From: Onthophagus taurus
Lineage: Eukaryota > Arthropoda > Insecta > Coleoptera > Scarabaeidae
NCBI RefSeq assembly: GCF_036711975.1
Contig: NC_091976.1
Location: 2,914,001-2,978,000 of the forward strand
DNA: 64,000 nucleotides
Direction of reading: 5' to 3'
The position numbers were made by a program, and so were the translations under genes. Within the stretch, counting starts at the first letter, position 1; each line of letters opens with the position of its first letter. The notes below the pieces were generated by a model. The model made no database searches and was not told the origin of the DNA. It saw nothing but the letters and a program-made list of their open reading frames with translations. This document shows positions 10,243 to 20,320 of this stretch, piece by piece.

Positions 10243-12215
10243 AAGAGTTTCATCATCTCGGACATGATTTGGACGCACAACTTAACTCGTGCGTCCCTAT
10301 CGGATTTGTCGATTTGGATGACCTCGCTCATCATCGCCAGTATGTTGACGAGGGGGTCGGTTGGGGGTTCAACCGCCGCCTGTGCCGCAACATTGACCGG
10401 GAATGGTGTTTCAGCCACCGCGATCGACCCGCTTTTACGAAGCCTCCTATTGTGACGCCTCCTCTGCGACCTCGACAGCTTCGGGGGGTCGTCGGTCGCC
10501 TTTTGCTTCGGCTCGTTGAGCTTAGCTTTGGGCGCCGCGACCTCTTTCCGAACTACCTTGGTAGCTGGAGCGTTCGCTTTGGGGGCAACGTTAGCGTTGC
10601 CTTTCGGCTTTTTCGCCTGACTACTAACCGCTTTCACGGGTTTCGCCACGACTACTGGAGCCTTTTTGTCCCCCTTTTGCGCCTGAATAGGTGCTTTCGG
10701 GGGAACGGTCGCTTTGACCTTTGGGGCTGCCGCCGGCGCCCTCGTTTCCGCCGCCTTCGGGTGTTTTGGGCACCCTTTGTAGTTGGCGGTATGAGGGCCA
10801 CCGCAAAGGACGCACTTGGCGGGCGCATCCTTTGCTTTGGCACAGGAAGCCGTCGGATGGTCACCAGCGCACTTCACGCAACGAGGTGCACCGTTGCACA
10901 TTCGTTGGGAGTGGCCGTAACGCTGACAGCGATGACACTGGCCGACTTCCGTCTTCTTCTTGGCGCTCTCGACAGTTATGGTTAAAGCCATGACCGTCTT
11001 GAGGTCAAAGATCCGTTTGGCGTCCGCGGTCTTTTTCAAGACGCACAGGACTAACGGGATCGGCCTCCTTTCAGAGCCCTGGCGCATACGTTTTACCGTA
11101 TCGGGCCAAAATCCCTGTTTTCTCAGGTCGGCAGCAATGCTGTCCTCCCCGATACTGATAGGGACGCCTCGAAAAACCACCTTTAACGGCTTTTCCTCCG
11201 GTAGAGAGAATGTATGGTACTGGTGTTTACCAGCCATCAACATCTTCACCAGGGCGCGATAGGCTTCCGCGGTGGGGAGCTCAATCTTGATTCCTTGCGG
11301 AACCGCTCTGGCTTTCGAAAAGGCGATCCGAAGTCTCGCCATCTCCGCCGAAATGGAATCCCAGTTTTCCTTCGCATGAAGGATTACCGGGGGGACCCGC
11401 TTGGAAACGTGTTCCAATCGAGGACGCACGGCCTCCGAGTACTCGTCCTCCAGGTCGCTACTGGCCTTCCTTTTCCCGTTGGATGGACCGACTGCCACGT
11501 CGACATCCATTTTACCCGCCGGGATGGAAGCCAACGCCTCGGCGAATGACCTCGGAGTGGAGGTGGTCGCCGCCTCCTCGATGGAGGCGGTGCGGCCTGC
11601 CGCGCTGGTCGTCGCATCCTCGAGGGAAGCAGTACGGCCTGATGGTGCTATGGCTTTCGCCTCCACTGGGAAGGCAGTGCTGCCAAGAACGGGGGTTGTT
11701 TCGGTTGTCGCCTTCTCGGGGATGGCGGTACTAACCTTACGTGTGCGTTTGGTCGCTACCTGCTCAAGGGAGGCGGTGCGGCCTGCCGCGCTGGTCGTCG
11801 CATCCTCTAAGGAAGCAGTACGGCCTGGTATACCTGCCTTGGCTGCCGCCTCCGCTGGGGAGGCAGTTCTGCCAATAACTGGTTTCTTGGTCGCCGCCTT
11901 CACGAGGGAGGCGGTGCGACCTGATGATTTGGCTGCCGCCGCCACAGGGGAGGCAGTCTTGCCAAGAACGGGGGTAGCGTTGGTTGCCGCCTTCACGGGG
12001 ATGGCGGGTCTGACCTTACGCGCAGATTTAGTCGCCGCTTTCAACGGGGAAGGCGGACGGCTTGGTGGAACGGGTGTCAATGTCCCGTTCTTATCGATAA
12101 TGTGTGTGTCGACCACGCTTGCAAACAAGCGAAAGTCTACACACGATGCGGATAAAGTTTTCTTCTCCATTTTAAGAGGCATTTCTGCCACCTCAAAACG
12201 GTTTGGAAAACCCAA
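10239..12215 (-). CDS. jockey LINE ORF1: nucleic-acid-binding protein
   Basis: A 658-aa RNA-binding protein that probably packages LINE RNA. The N-terminal third (about 45-240) is low-complexity, basic and Ala/Thr-rich, built from degenerate repeats around GRTASL or GKTASP. A pre-C2HC-like domain follows at about 345-410 (VVFRGVPISIGEDSI). Three zinc knuckles lie at about 427-480: CHRCQRYGHSQRMC, CVKCAGDHPTASC and CVLCGGPHTANYKGC. A Lys/Ala/Pro-rich tail ends in a hydrophobic helix (ILAMMSEVIQI). It starts at ATG 12215, the first in frame after the leader. The long antisense frame here is a codon-bias shadow. Confidence 0.9.
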   Translation of the reverse strand: MGFPNRFEVAEMPLKMEKKTLSASCVDFRLFASVVDTHIIDKNGTLTPVPPSRPPSPLKAATKSARKVRPAIPVKAATNATPVLGKTASPVAAAAKSSGRTASLVKAATKKPVIGRTASPAEAAAKAGIPGRTASLEDATTSAAGRTASLEQVATKRTRKVSTAIPEKATTETTPVLGSTAFPVEAKAIAPSGRTASLEDATTSAAGRTASIEEAATTSTPRSFAEALASIPAGKMDVDVAVGPSNGKRKASSDLEDEYSEAVRPRLEHVSKRVPPVILHAKENWDSISAEMARLRIAFSKARAVPQGIKIELPTAEAYRALVKMLMAGKHQYHTFSLPEEKPLKVVFRGVPISIGEDSIAADLRKQGFWPDTVKRMRQGSERRPIPLVLCVLKKTADAKRIFDLKTVMALTITVESAKKKTEVGQCHRCQRYGHSQRMCNGAPRCVKCAGDHPTASCAKAKDAPAKCVLCGGPHTANYKGCPKHPKAAETRAPAAAPKVKATVPPKAPIQAQKGDKKAPVVVAKPVKAVSSQAKKPKGNANVAPKANAPATKVVRKEVAAPKAKLNEPKQKATDDPPKLSRSQRRRHNRRLRKSGSIAVAETPFPVNVAAQAAVEPPTDPLVNILAMMSEVIQIDKSDRDARVKLCVQIMSEMMKLL

Positions 12216-12394
12216 CCCAACCCTAAAAAGGGCGCTCTTAGTTTCGAAAGAAACTTATCTGCTCCTTACGCCTTGACGAGGTCACCCAGGAAGAAAATGA
12301 ACCTTCCCCCTTCCTTCGCTCACGCAGCGGGTCGGACGAATTTTTCAACTTCTCTCCAGGCGATGTTGCTCTCTTTAAGGCTCGAATCGGACTG

Positions 12395-12546
12395 AATGCC
12401 AGCGAAACCGTTGTTTTAAAATATTTATACGCATCTGCGCCGACGTATCAACCAATAGCTGCCGTCAGCTAAGCGGTAGCAACAGGAGGCGTGGCCTACT
12501 GATCCGACGCTTCCACGTTTTAAACGACAAAGACAGATTTTTTTTT
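12395..12546. promoter_or_regulatory. H2A/H2B divergent promoter, copy 1, now between two LINEs
   Basis: These 152 bp match the spacer of the intact pair (27718-27870). On the minus strand a TATAAATA box lies at 12422-12429, pointing to H2A; a CCAAT box is at 12452-12456. On the plus side a TTTTAAAC motif near 12518 could serve H2B. LINE copy 1 joins 16-27 bp downstream of the H2A TATA box. LINE copy 2 joins in the T-run that lies just before the probable H2B start. Each LINE is in the sense direction of the histone promoter next to it. Confidence 0.75.
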
Positions 12547-14445
12547 GTAGACTTTCGCTTGTTTGCAAGCGTGGTCGACACACACATCGATAAGAACGGG
12601 ACATTGAGACCCGTTCCACCAAGCCGTCCGCCTTCCCCGTTGAAAGCGGCGACTAAATCTACGCGTAAGGTCAGACCCGCCATCCCCGTGAAGGCGGCAA
12701 CCAACGCTACCCCCGTTCTTGGCAAGACTGCCTCCCCTGTGGCGGCGGCAGCCAAATCATCAGGCCGCACCGCCTCCCTCGTGAAGGCGGCGACCAAGAA
12801 ACCAGTCATTGGCAGAACTGCCTCCCCAGCGGAGGCGGCAGCCAAGGCTGGTATACCAGGCCGTACTGCTTCCTTAGAGGATGCGACGACCAGCGCGGCA
12901 GGCCGCACCGCCTCCCTCGAGCAGGTGGCGACCAAATGCACACCTAAGGTTAGTACCGCCATCCCCGAGAAGGCGACAACCGAAACAACCCCCGTCCTTG
13001 GCAGCACTGCCTCCCCAGTGGAGGCGAAAGCCATAGCACCATCAGGCCGTACTGCTTCCCTCGAGGATGCGACGACCAGCGCGGCAGGCCGCACCGCCTC
13101 CCTCGAGGAGGCGGCGACCACCTCCACTCCGAGGTCATTCGCCGAGGCGTTGGCTTCCATCCCGGCGGGTAAAATGGATGTCGACGTGGCAGTCGGTCCA
13201 TCCAACGGGAAAAGGAAGGCCAGTAGCGACCTGGAGGACGAGTACTCGGAGGCCGTGCGTCCTCGATTGGAACACGTTTCCAAGCGGGTCCCCCCGGTAA
13301 TCCTTCATGCGAAGGAAAACTGGGATTCCATTTCGGCGGAGATGGCGAGACTTCGGATCGCCTTTTCGAAAGCCAGAGCGGTTCCGCAAGGAATCAAGAT
13401 TGAGCTCCCCACCGCGGAAGCCTATCGCGCCCTGGTGAAGATGTTGATGGCTGGTAAACACCAGTACCACACATTCTCTCTACCGGAGGAAAAGCCGTTA
13501 AAGGTGGTTTTTCGAGGCGTCCCTACCAGTATCGGGGAGGACAGCATTGCTGCCGACCTGAGAAAACAGGGATTCTGGCCCGATACGGTAAAACGTATGC
13601 GCCAGGGCTCTGAAAGGAGGCCGATCCCGTTAGTCCTGTGCGTCTTGAAAAAGACCGCGGACGCCAAACGGATCTTTGACCTCAAGACGGTCATGGCTTT
13701 AACCATAACTGTCGAGAGCGCCAAGAAGAAGACGGAAGTCGGCCAGTGTCATCGCTGTCAGCGTTACGGCCACTCCCAACGAATGTGCAACGGTGCACCT
13801 CGTTGCGTGAAGTGCGCTGGTGACCATCCGACGGCTTCCTGTGCCAAAGCAAAGGATGCGCCCGCCAAGTGCGTCCTTTGCGGTGGTCCTCATACCGCCA
13901 ACTACAAAGGGTGCCCAAAACACCCGAAGGCGGCGGAAACGAGGGCGCCGGCGGCAGCCCCAAAGGTCAAAGCGACCGTTCCCCCGAAAGCACCTATTCA
14001 GGCGCAAAAGGGGGACAAAAAGGCTCCAGTAGTCGCGGCGAAACCCGTGAAAGCGGTTAGTAGTCAGGCGAAAAAGCCGAAAGGCAACGCTAACGTTGCC
14101 CCCAAAGCGAACGCTCCAGCTACCAAGGTAGTTCGGAAAGAGGTCGCGGCGCCCAAAGCTAAGCTCAACGAGCCGAAGCAAAAGGCGACCGACGACCCCC
14201 CGAAGCTGTCGAGGTCGCAGAGGAGGCGTCACAATAGGAGGCTTCGTAAAAGCGGGTCGATCGCGGTGCCTGAAACACCATTCCCGGTCAATGTTGCGGC
14301 ACAGGCGGCGGTTGAACCCCCAACCGACCCCCTCGTCAACATACTGGCGATGATGAGCGAGGTCATCCAAATCGACAAATCCGATAGGGACGCGCGAGTT
14401 AAGTTGTGCGTCCAAATCATGTCCGAGATGATGAAACTCTTATGA
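12547..14445 (+). CDS. jockey LINE ORF1, 5'-truncated
   Basis: An open frame from the truncation point to the stop, encoding all of ORF1 except the first 25 residues. Relative to copy 1, one Ile codon is absent (THIDKNG against THIIDKNG) and there are scattered substitutions. The GRTAS-type repeats, pre-C2HC-like domain and three CCHC knuckles are all present. No native ATG remains at the start, so translation would need a downstream or non-ATG start. Confidence 0.85.
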   Translation, partial: VDFRLFASVVDTHIDKNGTLRPVPPSRPPSPLKAATKSTRKVRPAIPVKAATNATPVLGKTASPVAAAAKSSGRTASLVKAATKKPVIGRTASPAEAAAKAGIPGRTASLEDATTSAAGRTASLEQVATKCTPKVSTAIPEKATTETTPVLGSTASPVEAKAIAPSGRTASLEDATTSAAGRTASLEEAATTSTPRSFAEALASIPAGKMDVDVAVGPSNGKRKASSDLEDEYSEAVRPRLEHVSKRVPPVILHAKENWDSISAEMARLRIAFSKARAVPQGIKIELPTAEAYRALVKMLMAGKHQYHTFSLPEEKPLKVVFRGVPTSIGEDSIAADLRKQGFWPDTVKRMRQGSERRPIPLVLCVLKKTADAKRIFDLKTVMALTITVESAKKKTEVGQCHRCQRYGHSQRMCNGAPRCVKCAGDHPTASCAKAKDAPAKCVLCGGPHTANYKGCPKHPKAAETRAPAAAPKVKATVPPKAPIQAQKGDKKAPVVAAKPVKAVSSQAKKPKGNANVAPKANAPATKVVRKEVAAPKAKLNEPKQKATDDPPKLSRSQRRRHNRRLRKSGSIAVPETPFPVNVAAQAAVEPPTDPLVNILAMMSEVIQIDKSDRDARVKLCVQIMSEMMKLL

Positions 14446-15885
14446 TGACTCATCGAAGACCGAGAGTACCGCATTCGCTTGAGTTGGCTTATTGGAACGC
14501 CAACGGCCTTGTCTGTAAACAGAATGAACTTCGCGAGTTCGCCGAAAGGTACGACCTTGACGCGATACTCATTTGCGAAACCCATCTGCGAGCGGGCGAC
14601 AGGCCACGGCTGCCCAATTATCGCTTCTATCGAAACGATAGAGTTGGTGCAAGAGGCAGCGGGACAGCCATCTTTGTAAGGACCAGTTTGGATCATTACG
14701 TAGATCTGACTCCCCCTCTTCAACATCTCGAAGCTACTACGATTGTGGTACGAACACTATCGGGGTGCGTCCGCTTGGTCGCCGCCTACAATCCGCCGAA
14801 TCGGCGGCTGTTGGAAGACGATCTAACGGGTGTCTTGGATACGGACAAAGGCGTGGTTATCGCCGGCGACCTAAACGCTAAGCACCCATCGTGGAACAGT
14901 CGGATCGCAAACGCGAACGGTAAAATACTGCGGAGTTTTACCGACGAGACGGGCATTGTCACCGATGCCCCCGCCGACCACACGTATTACCCGTCGAACG
15001 AAGGGCAACGATCTGACGTTTTGGACGTGGTTGTAATCAAAGATGTCCGACTAGTTCATAGAGTTACCACGCTCAACGAACTTAGTTCCGATCATCTCCC
15101 TGTGCTGCTGCAGCTAGGAGACGTCCCGGACGTTCGCGTCCCGGTTGAACGTTCCACTGTATCGTGGCCGGCTTTTAGCGACCACTTGCACCACAATATG
15201 GGACAAATACGACCGATCCACAACGCTCAGGAACTGGATGAGGCTGTTGAACGACTCACGGTCGCAATCGAGGATTCTCTTCGATACGCGACCAACACGA
15301 TTCCCGTAAAGGACCATCGATGGGTGCTTCCGGCGCACATCAGGGAACTTATGCGGGAGCGTGATCGCGTCAGGCGGACTTATCAGCGCAATTGGGATCC
15401 CGATCTCAAGCGTCGCTATAACCGTCTGCGCGGTGATGTGAGAAGGGAGCTCGCGGAGTTCCGATACGCGTCTTTCGACGCCAAACTCGACGCCCTGAAC
15501 ACCGAAGACGATCACTCCTGTTGGAAGATGGTCAAGGTGCTGAAGGGGAACACGACGCGCATGCCGCCCATTCACGGTGAAACCGGAATGGCTTTCACTC
15601 TCGAAGAGAAAGCAGAGGCTCATGCCGATAACTTCGAAAACCAGTGCAGCCCGCTATGCGACGATGACGAAGATGAAGATTTCATCGATCGAGTCGAACG
15701 CGTAGTGAGTAGGCGGCTGGCCGTAGAAGATCGTCGGCATATCGAGCACGCTTCTCCGACCGAGGTGAAAGAGGCAATCGCGAGATGTAAGTCGAAGAAG
15801 GCATCGGGACCGGACGGGATAGGAAACGCTGCTTTAAAGGCCATGCCTTTAAAAGCGGTCGTTTCGCTGACGGGAATCATCAATG
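14442..15885 (+). CDS. jockey LINE ORF2, 5' part (endonuclease and start of RT)
   Basis: Starts at the ATG overlapping the ORF1 stop (ATGA at 14442-14445). It holds the complete AP endonuclease domain with GDLNAKHPSWNS and SSDHLPV, the linker and the first RT block (SGPDGI). The reading frame is interrupted at 15885 by the LTR element, directly after the 4-bp target AATG (15882-15885). Differences from copy 1 include E to V, R to C and G to S substitutions. Confidence 0.9.
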
Positions 15886-16218
15886 TGTTACGGTGGGTGT
15901 TGTTGTTAAACGCAACGGTTGGTTTGAAATGTTTATTTACAATATGTACAAGGGTTATATACAATTATATGCGGATACGATGATGATGGTGGACGGAGAG
16001 AGTCGCAAGTAGGCGCCGTGGTTAAGGAGACGTGATCTTCTACTGCTACTAAAGTCGCTAATCGGTTGGAACTGGTTTCTGTTTGCCTTCACCCTTCTTT
16101 TAACCCCAAGGGTGGCTGGGGTGAACAAAAGCGTCCAATCGTTGAGCGGCACCGCTGTCCGAACTGCCGGACCAATGGCGTGGGCCGAACGGCGCCCGAG
16201 CGGTGGTTTGGGATAACA
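15886..16218 (-). repeat. LTR (3' LTR in element sense)
   Basis: 333 bp, starts TGTTACGG and ends GGATAACA on the plus strand. It appears identical to the LTR at 20321-20653. A purine-rich tract (minus strand GAGGGAGGGGG) borders it at 16219. Confidence 0.95.
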
Positions 16219-16227
16219 CCCCCTCCC

Positions 16228-19200
16228 TCAAGGCGCCGGTTCGGGTGGCGCTGGTTGTTGTCGAAGTGGTGGAGGGGCCGGCCGCAGATCGTTCACGTGA
16301 ACCTTAACGGGTTCCGCCGTCTGGTGCCGTCTGATCCAGTAGGTTGTTGGACCTGCTTCTTCGATGACCATATGGGGTCCAATCCAGCGGGGACCAAACG
16401 GAGTTGCGGCTCGTGATCTTTCCATGACGAGCTGCCCCGGTAGGAACCGCCTGGGTGGTGGGTCCTCACCAGCGTAGCGTTGGCGATACCGATGCTCGTT
16501 CATGTGGGCCTCCCTGATTCGCCTTCTTCTCTGTTCGGGACGTTCGAGCTCAAGCTGTTGATTCATGCCGGGTGCTTCTACCAACCATTCCCCTGGACGT
16601 GGCAACTCATAGCCTAGCAGCAAAGCGGCAGGAGTTTCCTTGGTGGCTGCGTTACGTCTCGAGCGAATGTTAAATAAAGCCCGGTTAATGTGACGATCCC
16701 ATGTTGTCGGATTTCGTCCTTCCAGCTGAATCCGGATACATTTCTTTATCTCCTGGATTCGCCTCTCCGTTGGGTTGGCTTGGGGATGGTAAATGGGGGT
16801 GGTCCAATGCAGACAGCCCCAACGGCGCAAGGCGGAGTCCCAGTCGATGCAGGTGAATTGCGGTCCGTTATCGGACAGGATGGCTCGCGGATACCCGTAC
16901 CGCGGAAACACCTCGCTCTCCAAGAGGTCGATGACCCTTGCGGCGCCGCTGGTGGTGGCGGGGAAGGCTTCAACCCACCGGCTGAATAGGTCAGTGACAA
17001 CGAAAACAAACCTGTTGTTGTTTCGAGTTTTTACATAGGGGCCCATGAGATCGACGGCGATCACTTCCCAGGGCTGGGTTGGTGCCCGGGGACGCAATGG
17101 GGCCCGTTCCTGCAGAGGGCCTCGTTTAAGGGAAGCGCAAGTCCAGCAACTTCGGACGTGATCTTTCACTTGTACTTCCAGCCCGAGCCACCAATACTTT
17201 TTCAGAATGGCTCTTGTGGTTTCTTCAGCTCCAGGATGTCCTGCGAGGGAGGCGTCATGGTAGGCATGCAGAACTTGTGCGTGCATGTCTTGCGGCACAA
17301 TCAGCCGCTTGCCGTCTGGATGTTGCCTCCATAGTAACCCCTCGTGGGTCGAGTATTGGTCGACTATCCTAGCTTCGCCGGGATTAACAGGACCCGCCTG
17401 GATGATCATGTCCAGGGTCTGAATGAGGTTCTGGGCATGAGGATTCCGGCGTTGACTTTCCTTTACATCATCGGCCAACCCCGGTACTTCTAGGCACGCA
17501 ATATGGTGGCTTCGTACATCTATGGTACGTTGTTTGGTGGGCAATGGCACGAATATCCGGTCGGTGTCCGGCACACTATGTTCTGTTGTTGATTCGTGAA
17601 CTGGCTGTCGCGAGAGGAAGTCCGGGAGCTCGTTCTGTGCTCCCGGAACGTGTTCCACAGTAAATTTGAATTCCTGCAAGAGGAGTGCCCATCGAGTTAG
17701 TTTGGCGTTTCGACCTTTCATTGTGTCTAGCCATAACAGAGCCTTACTGTCGGTGCGCAAGGTGAATCGACGATCCTCCAAGTAAGGATGGAAATAACGT
17801 ACCGCCCATACGACCGCCAGGCATTCCTGCTCATTGGCGTGGTACCTTTGTTCGGCAGGAGACAGCTTAGCGCTGGCAAATGCGACTATCTTTCTCCCGG
17901 GATCCTGATACAGCACCGCAGCAATACCCTTCCCACTGGCATCTGTTTGCAACACAAATGGTTGATCGAAGTTAGGGCGTCGTAGTTGCAGCGGGCGACT
18001 CAGCAGCTGCTTGATCCGACAGAAGGCTTCCTCTGCGTCCGAATTCCATTTGAATTTGTTTTGTCCCCGCAAAAGGTTAGTGAGTGGCGTCAGCACCTCG
18101 GCGCAACGGGGTACAAAACCGCGGAGCCAGTTGCACAAGCCTAAGAAAGAACGAAGCTGTTTTTTGTTGGTCGGGCTCGTGGCGCTGCAGAGGGTGTTGA
18201 TGTGTGTTGGCAGGGGTTCGACCCCGCCTGGCGTAATTCGGTGACCCAGGTAGTCGATGGTTGTCGCGCCCAGATGACATTTTTCCGGCGACAACCGCAA
18301 ACCGTGCAAGCTAAGCCTTTCGAACACAAGGTGCAGGTGTTTGAGATGATCTTCCCACGAGTCGCTGTAAACTATCACGTCATCCAGGTAAACCAGCGCA
18401 AACCTTCGGAGATATCCTGGTAGAACTTCCTGAGTCATCAACTTCTGGAAGGTGGCGGGGGCATTTTTCAGGCCAAAGGGCATAACCCGGAATTGATAAG
18501 CGGCCCCGTCCGGCGTTGTAAATGCAGTAAGAGCCCGGGATTCTCGCTCCATTGGGATCTGCCAGTACCCGGACCGTAGGTCGAGGCTTGAGAAAACTGT
18601 GGCCTGGCTGACGTCCCGCAGGGTTTCGTGGATGATCGGAAGTGCCGAAGATTCGTCCTTAGTCTGCTGGTTCAATCGACGGTAGTCGATACAAAAACGC
18701 TTGGTGCCATCTTTTTTTTTCACTAGGACAATCGGGGAAGAATACGGAGAACGGCTGGCCTCGATCACACCCTCCGCCAACATCCTCTCCACCTCGCGCG
18801 CGATGAATTCCTTCTTGGCGGGAGAGCAGCGGTAAGGTGGTAGACGGAAAGGCCGTGCCCCTTCAAGGAGCTCCAGCCTGTGTTCCGTGGTGCCAGATGT
18901 GCTTTTGCGTGAGTCGACAAACACATCAGGAAAGGCGCGAAGTACAGTATACAGCGCCTCTTGGTGCTCATCCGGAACTTGGTGGCGGATGGAAGAAACG
19001 TCAAATTTGGGCGGAGGCGTTGAAGGGATGTTTCGCCGGAAGTAAACTGTAGCGCGCTTCTCGTTCCCAAAATGGAAACAACCGCGTTGAAAGTCCAGTA
19101 CCACTTCGTAATCGTGAAACCAGGGATCGCCGAGAACGAATGGGGCGCTCAGACGCGGAACCACCAGGAACTGTTGTTCACATTGAACCCCGTCAATAAC

Positions 19201-19503
19201 GAACTGCACCATGGTCCTCCCGAGGATGGGGAGTAGAGCGTCTGGGTCGGCTTGACTAGCGGAGGAAACACACGCGGGGTCATACGACGGCACAATGTCT
19301 GATCGCACGAAATTGTTTGTGGATCCCGAATCGAGGAGCGCCACGTGGCGTCCTCCAGCAGTCGCAATAGTCACCGCGGAACGCGTCGACCGGCCGAGCC
19401 TTTCTAGTGTGGAGATTGCGGCCGCTCGAACTGTGCTGGGCGAACGGCCGCTGCTTCGTTTCCCGAAGACTTGGTCTGTTGAAGAGGGCAATCTCTGTTC
19501 CAA
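16228..19503 (-). CDS. gypsy-type Pol polyprotein (fossil element)
   Basis: A single frame of up to 1091 codons. In order: aspartic protease (ALLDSGSTNNFV), reverse transcriptase with YLDDVIVYS, RNase H (LQTDASGKGIAAVL), and integrase with HPGAEETTRAIL zinc-binding-type region, VDLMGPY and SDNGPQFT. Protease-RT-RNase H-integrase is the Ty3/gypsy (Metaviridae) order. It overlaps gag by about 100 nt in another frame, consistent with the ribosomal frameshifting the family uses. Lineage within the group was not assigned. Confidence 0.93.
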   Translation of the reverse strand: MEQRLPSSTDQVFGKRSSGRSPSTVRAAAISTLERLGRSTRSAVTIATAGGRHVALLDSGSTNNFVRSDIVPSYDPACVSSASQADPDALLPILGRTMVQFVIDGVQCEQQFLVVPRLSAPFVLGDPWFHDYEVVLDFQRGCFHFGNEKRATVYFRRNIPSTPPPKFDVSSIRHQVPDEHQEALYTVLRAFPDVFVDSRKSTSGTTEHRLELLEGARPFRLPPYRCSPAKKEFIAREVERMLAEGVIEASRSPYSSPIVLVKKKDGTKRFCIDYRRLNQQTKDESSALPIIHETLRDVSQATVFSSLDLRSGYWQIPMERESRALTAFTTPDGAAYQFRVMPFGLKNAPATFQKLMTQEVLPGYLRRFALVYLDDVIVYSDSWEDHLKHLHLVFERLSLHGLRLSPEKCHLGATTIDYLGHRITPGGVEPLPTHINTLCSATSPTNKKQLRSFLGLCNWLRGFVPRCAEVLTPLTNLLRGQNKFKWNSDAEEAFCRIKQLLSRPLQLRRPNFDQPFVLQTDASGKGIAAVLYQDPGRKIVAFASAKLSPAEQRYHANEQECLAVVWAVRYFHPYLEDRRFTLRTDSKALLWLDTMKGRNAKLTRWALLLQEFKFTVEHVPGAQNELPDFLSRQPVHESTTEHSVPDTDRIFVPLPTKQRTIDVRSHHIACLEVPGLADDVKESQRRNPHAQNLIQTLDMIIQAGPVNPGEARIVDQYSTHEGLLWRQHPDGKRLIVPQDMHAQVLHAYHDASLAGHPGAEETTRAILKKYWWLGLEVQVKDHVRSCWTCASLKRGPLQERAPLRPRAPTQPWEVIAVDLMGPYVKTRNNNRFVFVVTDLFSRWVEAFPATTSGAARVIDLLESEVFPRYGYPRAILSDNGPQFTCIDWDSALRRWGCLHWTTPIYHPQANPTERRIQEIKKCIRIQLEGRNPTTWDRHINRALFNIRSRRNAATKETPAALLLGYELPRPGEWLVEAPGMNQQLELERPEQRRRRIREAHMNEHRYRQRYAGEDPPPRRFLPGQLVMERSRAATPFGPRWIGPHMVIEEAGPTTYWIRRHQTAEPVKVHVNDLRPAPPPLRQQPAPPEPAP

Positions 19504-20297
19504 TGGTACCCCGGGCAGTACCAGCAGCGGGGTGGCTCTTTTTTCTTCGATATCCCGGGGTCGGCTGTTGTCGACTTAACCTTTTGTTGGGTCGAGGTAG
19601 GTTGCTTAAGCGCACCGGATTTTCTGAGCAGGGCCTCCGTACGAATAGCTTGATGCCGTAATTCTATTATGCTAGCCGGCGTCTTGGTTATATGCAGCTG
19701 TATTTGTGGAAGTAGTGAAGCCACCATCATAGCGATGTCGTCGTTGGGTTTGCGGCGGAGGCGTTGCGCTTGCAAGTGTTTCCTCTTAAGGAATACCTGG
19801 ACGGGTTCGTCCGCACGCTGTTGTCTGCTGAAATACTGGCCATTAATCTGCGCCAGTATCTGCGGGCTGTTAAATCTGTCCAACAAGGCCTGGTGGAACG
19901 CTGCGAAGGTCAGCCCCAGATCGTCATATGCCGTCCACCACGTAGCGGCTTCTCCCCGAAGGCAGTGAGCAGCCTGCTCCGTTTGAGCAGCCGGGGGCGT
20001 TTGTGTCTGCTGGAAGTGTTCCTTCATCTGTAGCAGAAAGGTTTCTGGGTCTTCCATCGCATCGCCGGAGAAGGTCGGTGGTTCGACATTCGATATGGAC
20101 AGGTGGTCGGCCAGCAGCTTTTGCAGGGAACACACCTGCGGCTCGCAGACGCTGGGTTTGCTGGCTTCTGGTTCAGGCTTCATTGTGGTAGGTTCTGTGG
20201 GTCCCTCTTCTTCTGAAAAGCTTGCCAATTCTTCCTTGCTGAAGTACGGACGGGCAGCAGCGGTTCGGCTTCTGGTCGAAGGAGTCTTTGGCATCAT
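19404..20297 (-). CDS. gypsy-type Gag (fossil element)
   Basis: The frame is open from within the LTR; the likely start is the Met-Met about 25 nt past the LTR edge (20297), giving about 297 aa. It contains a capsid-like region (PPTFSGDAMEDPETFLLQMK, WTAYDDLG) and a C-terminal zinc knuckle CWYCPGYHWNRDC. It is immediately followed, with overlap, by pol. Confidence 0.88.
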   Translation of the reverse strand: MMPKTPSTRSRTAAARPYFSKEELASFSEEEGPTEPTTMKPEPEASKPSVCEPQVCSLQKLLADHLSISNVEPPTFSGDAMEDPETFLLQMKEHFQQTQTPPAAQTEQAAHCLRGEAATWWTAYDDLGLTFAAFHQALLDRFNSPQILAQINGQYFSRQQRADEPVQVFLKRKHLQAQRLRRKPNDDIAMMVASLLPQIQLHITKTPASIIELRHQAIRTEALLRKSGALKQPTSTQQKVKSTTADPGISKKKEPPRCWYCPGYHWNRDCPLQQTKSSGNEAAAVRPAQFERPQSPH

Positions 20298-20320
20298 CGG
20301 GCCCCACGTTGGGCGCCAAT

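Larger units (their letters stand above)
7398..12394 (-). mobile_element. full-length jockey-clade LINE, copy 1
   Basis: A near-complete non-LTR retrotransposon of 4997 bp with two long open frames, inserted in the H2A/H2B spacer. It is flanked by a 12-bp target duplication, aatgccagcgaa, at 7386-7397 and 12395-12406; the empty site in the paralogous pair is at 27718-27729. It has a 5' leader of about 180 bp starting CAGTCCGATTCGAG, ORF1 and ORF2 overlapping by 4 bp, and a short 3' UTR. The 3' end is a TTCACCG-type repeat, not poly(A). ORF1 with pre-C2HC plus CCHC knuckles, and ORF2 with APE endonuclease plus RT, are the jockey plan. The frames are unbroken, so it may be recently active. Confidence 0.93.

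Noticed and set aside
9061-10985. Several further antisense or alternative frames over LINE ORF1/ORF2
   Set aside because: All lie over better-supported LINE frames and show no family signature.
11401-12276. Long open frame antisense to LINE ORF1 (291 codons; mirrored at 12465-13283)
   Set aside because: It mirrors the GC-rich codon bias of ORF1, encodes no recognisable domain, and occurs antisense in both copies simply because the copies are alike.
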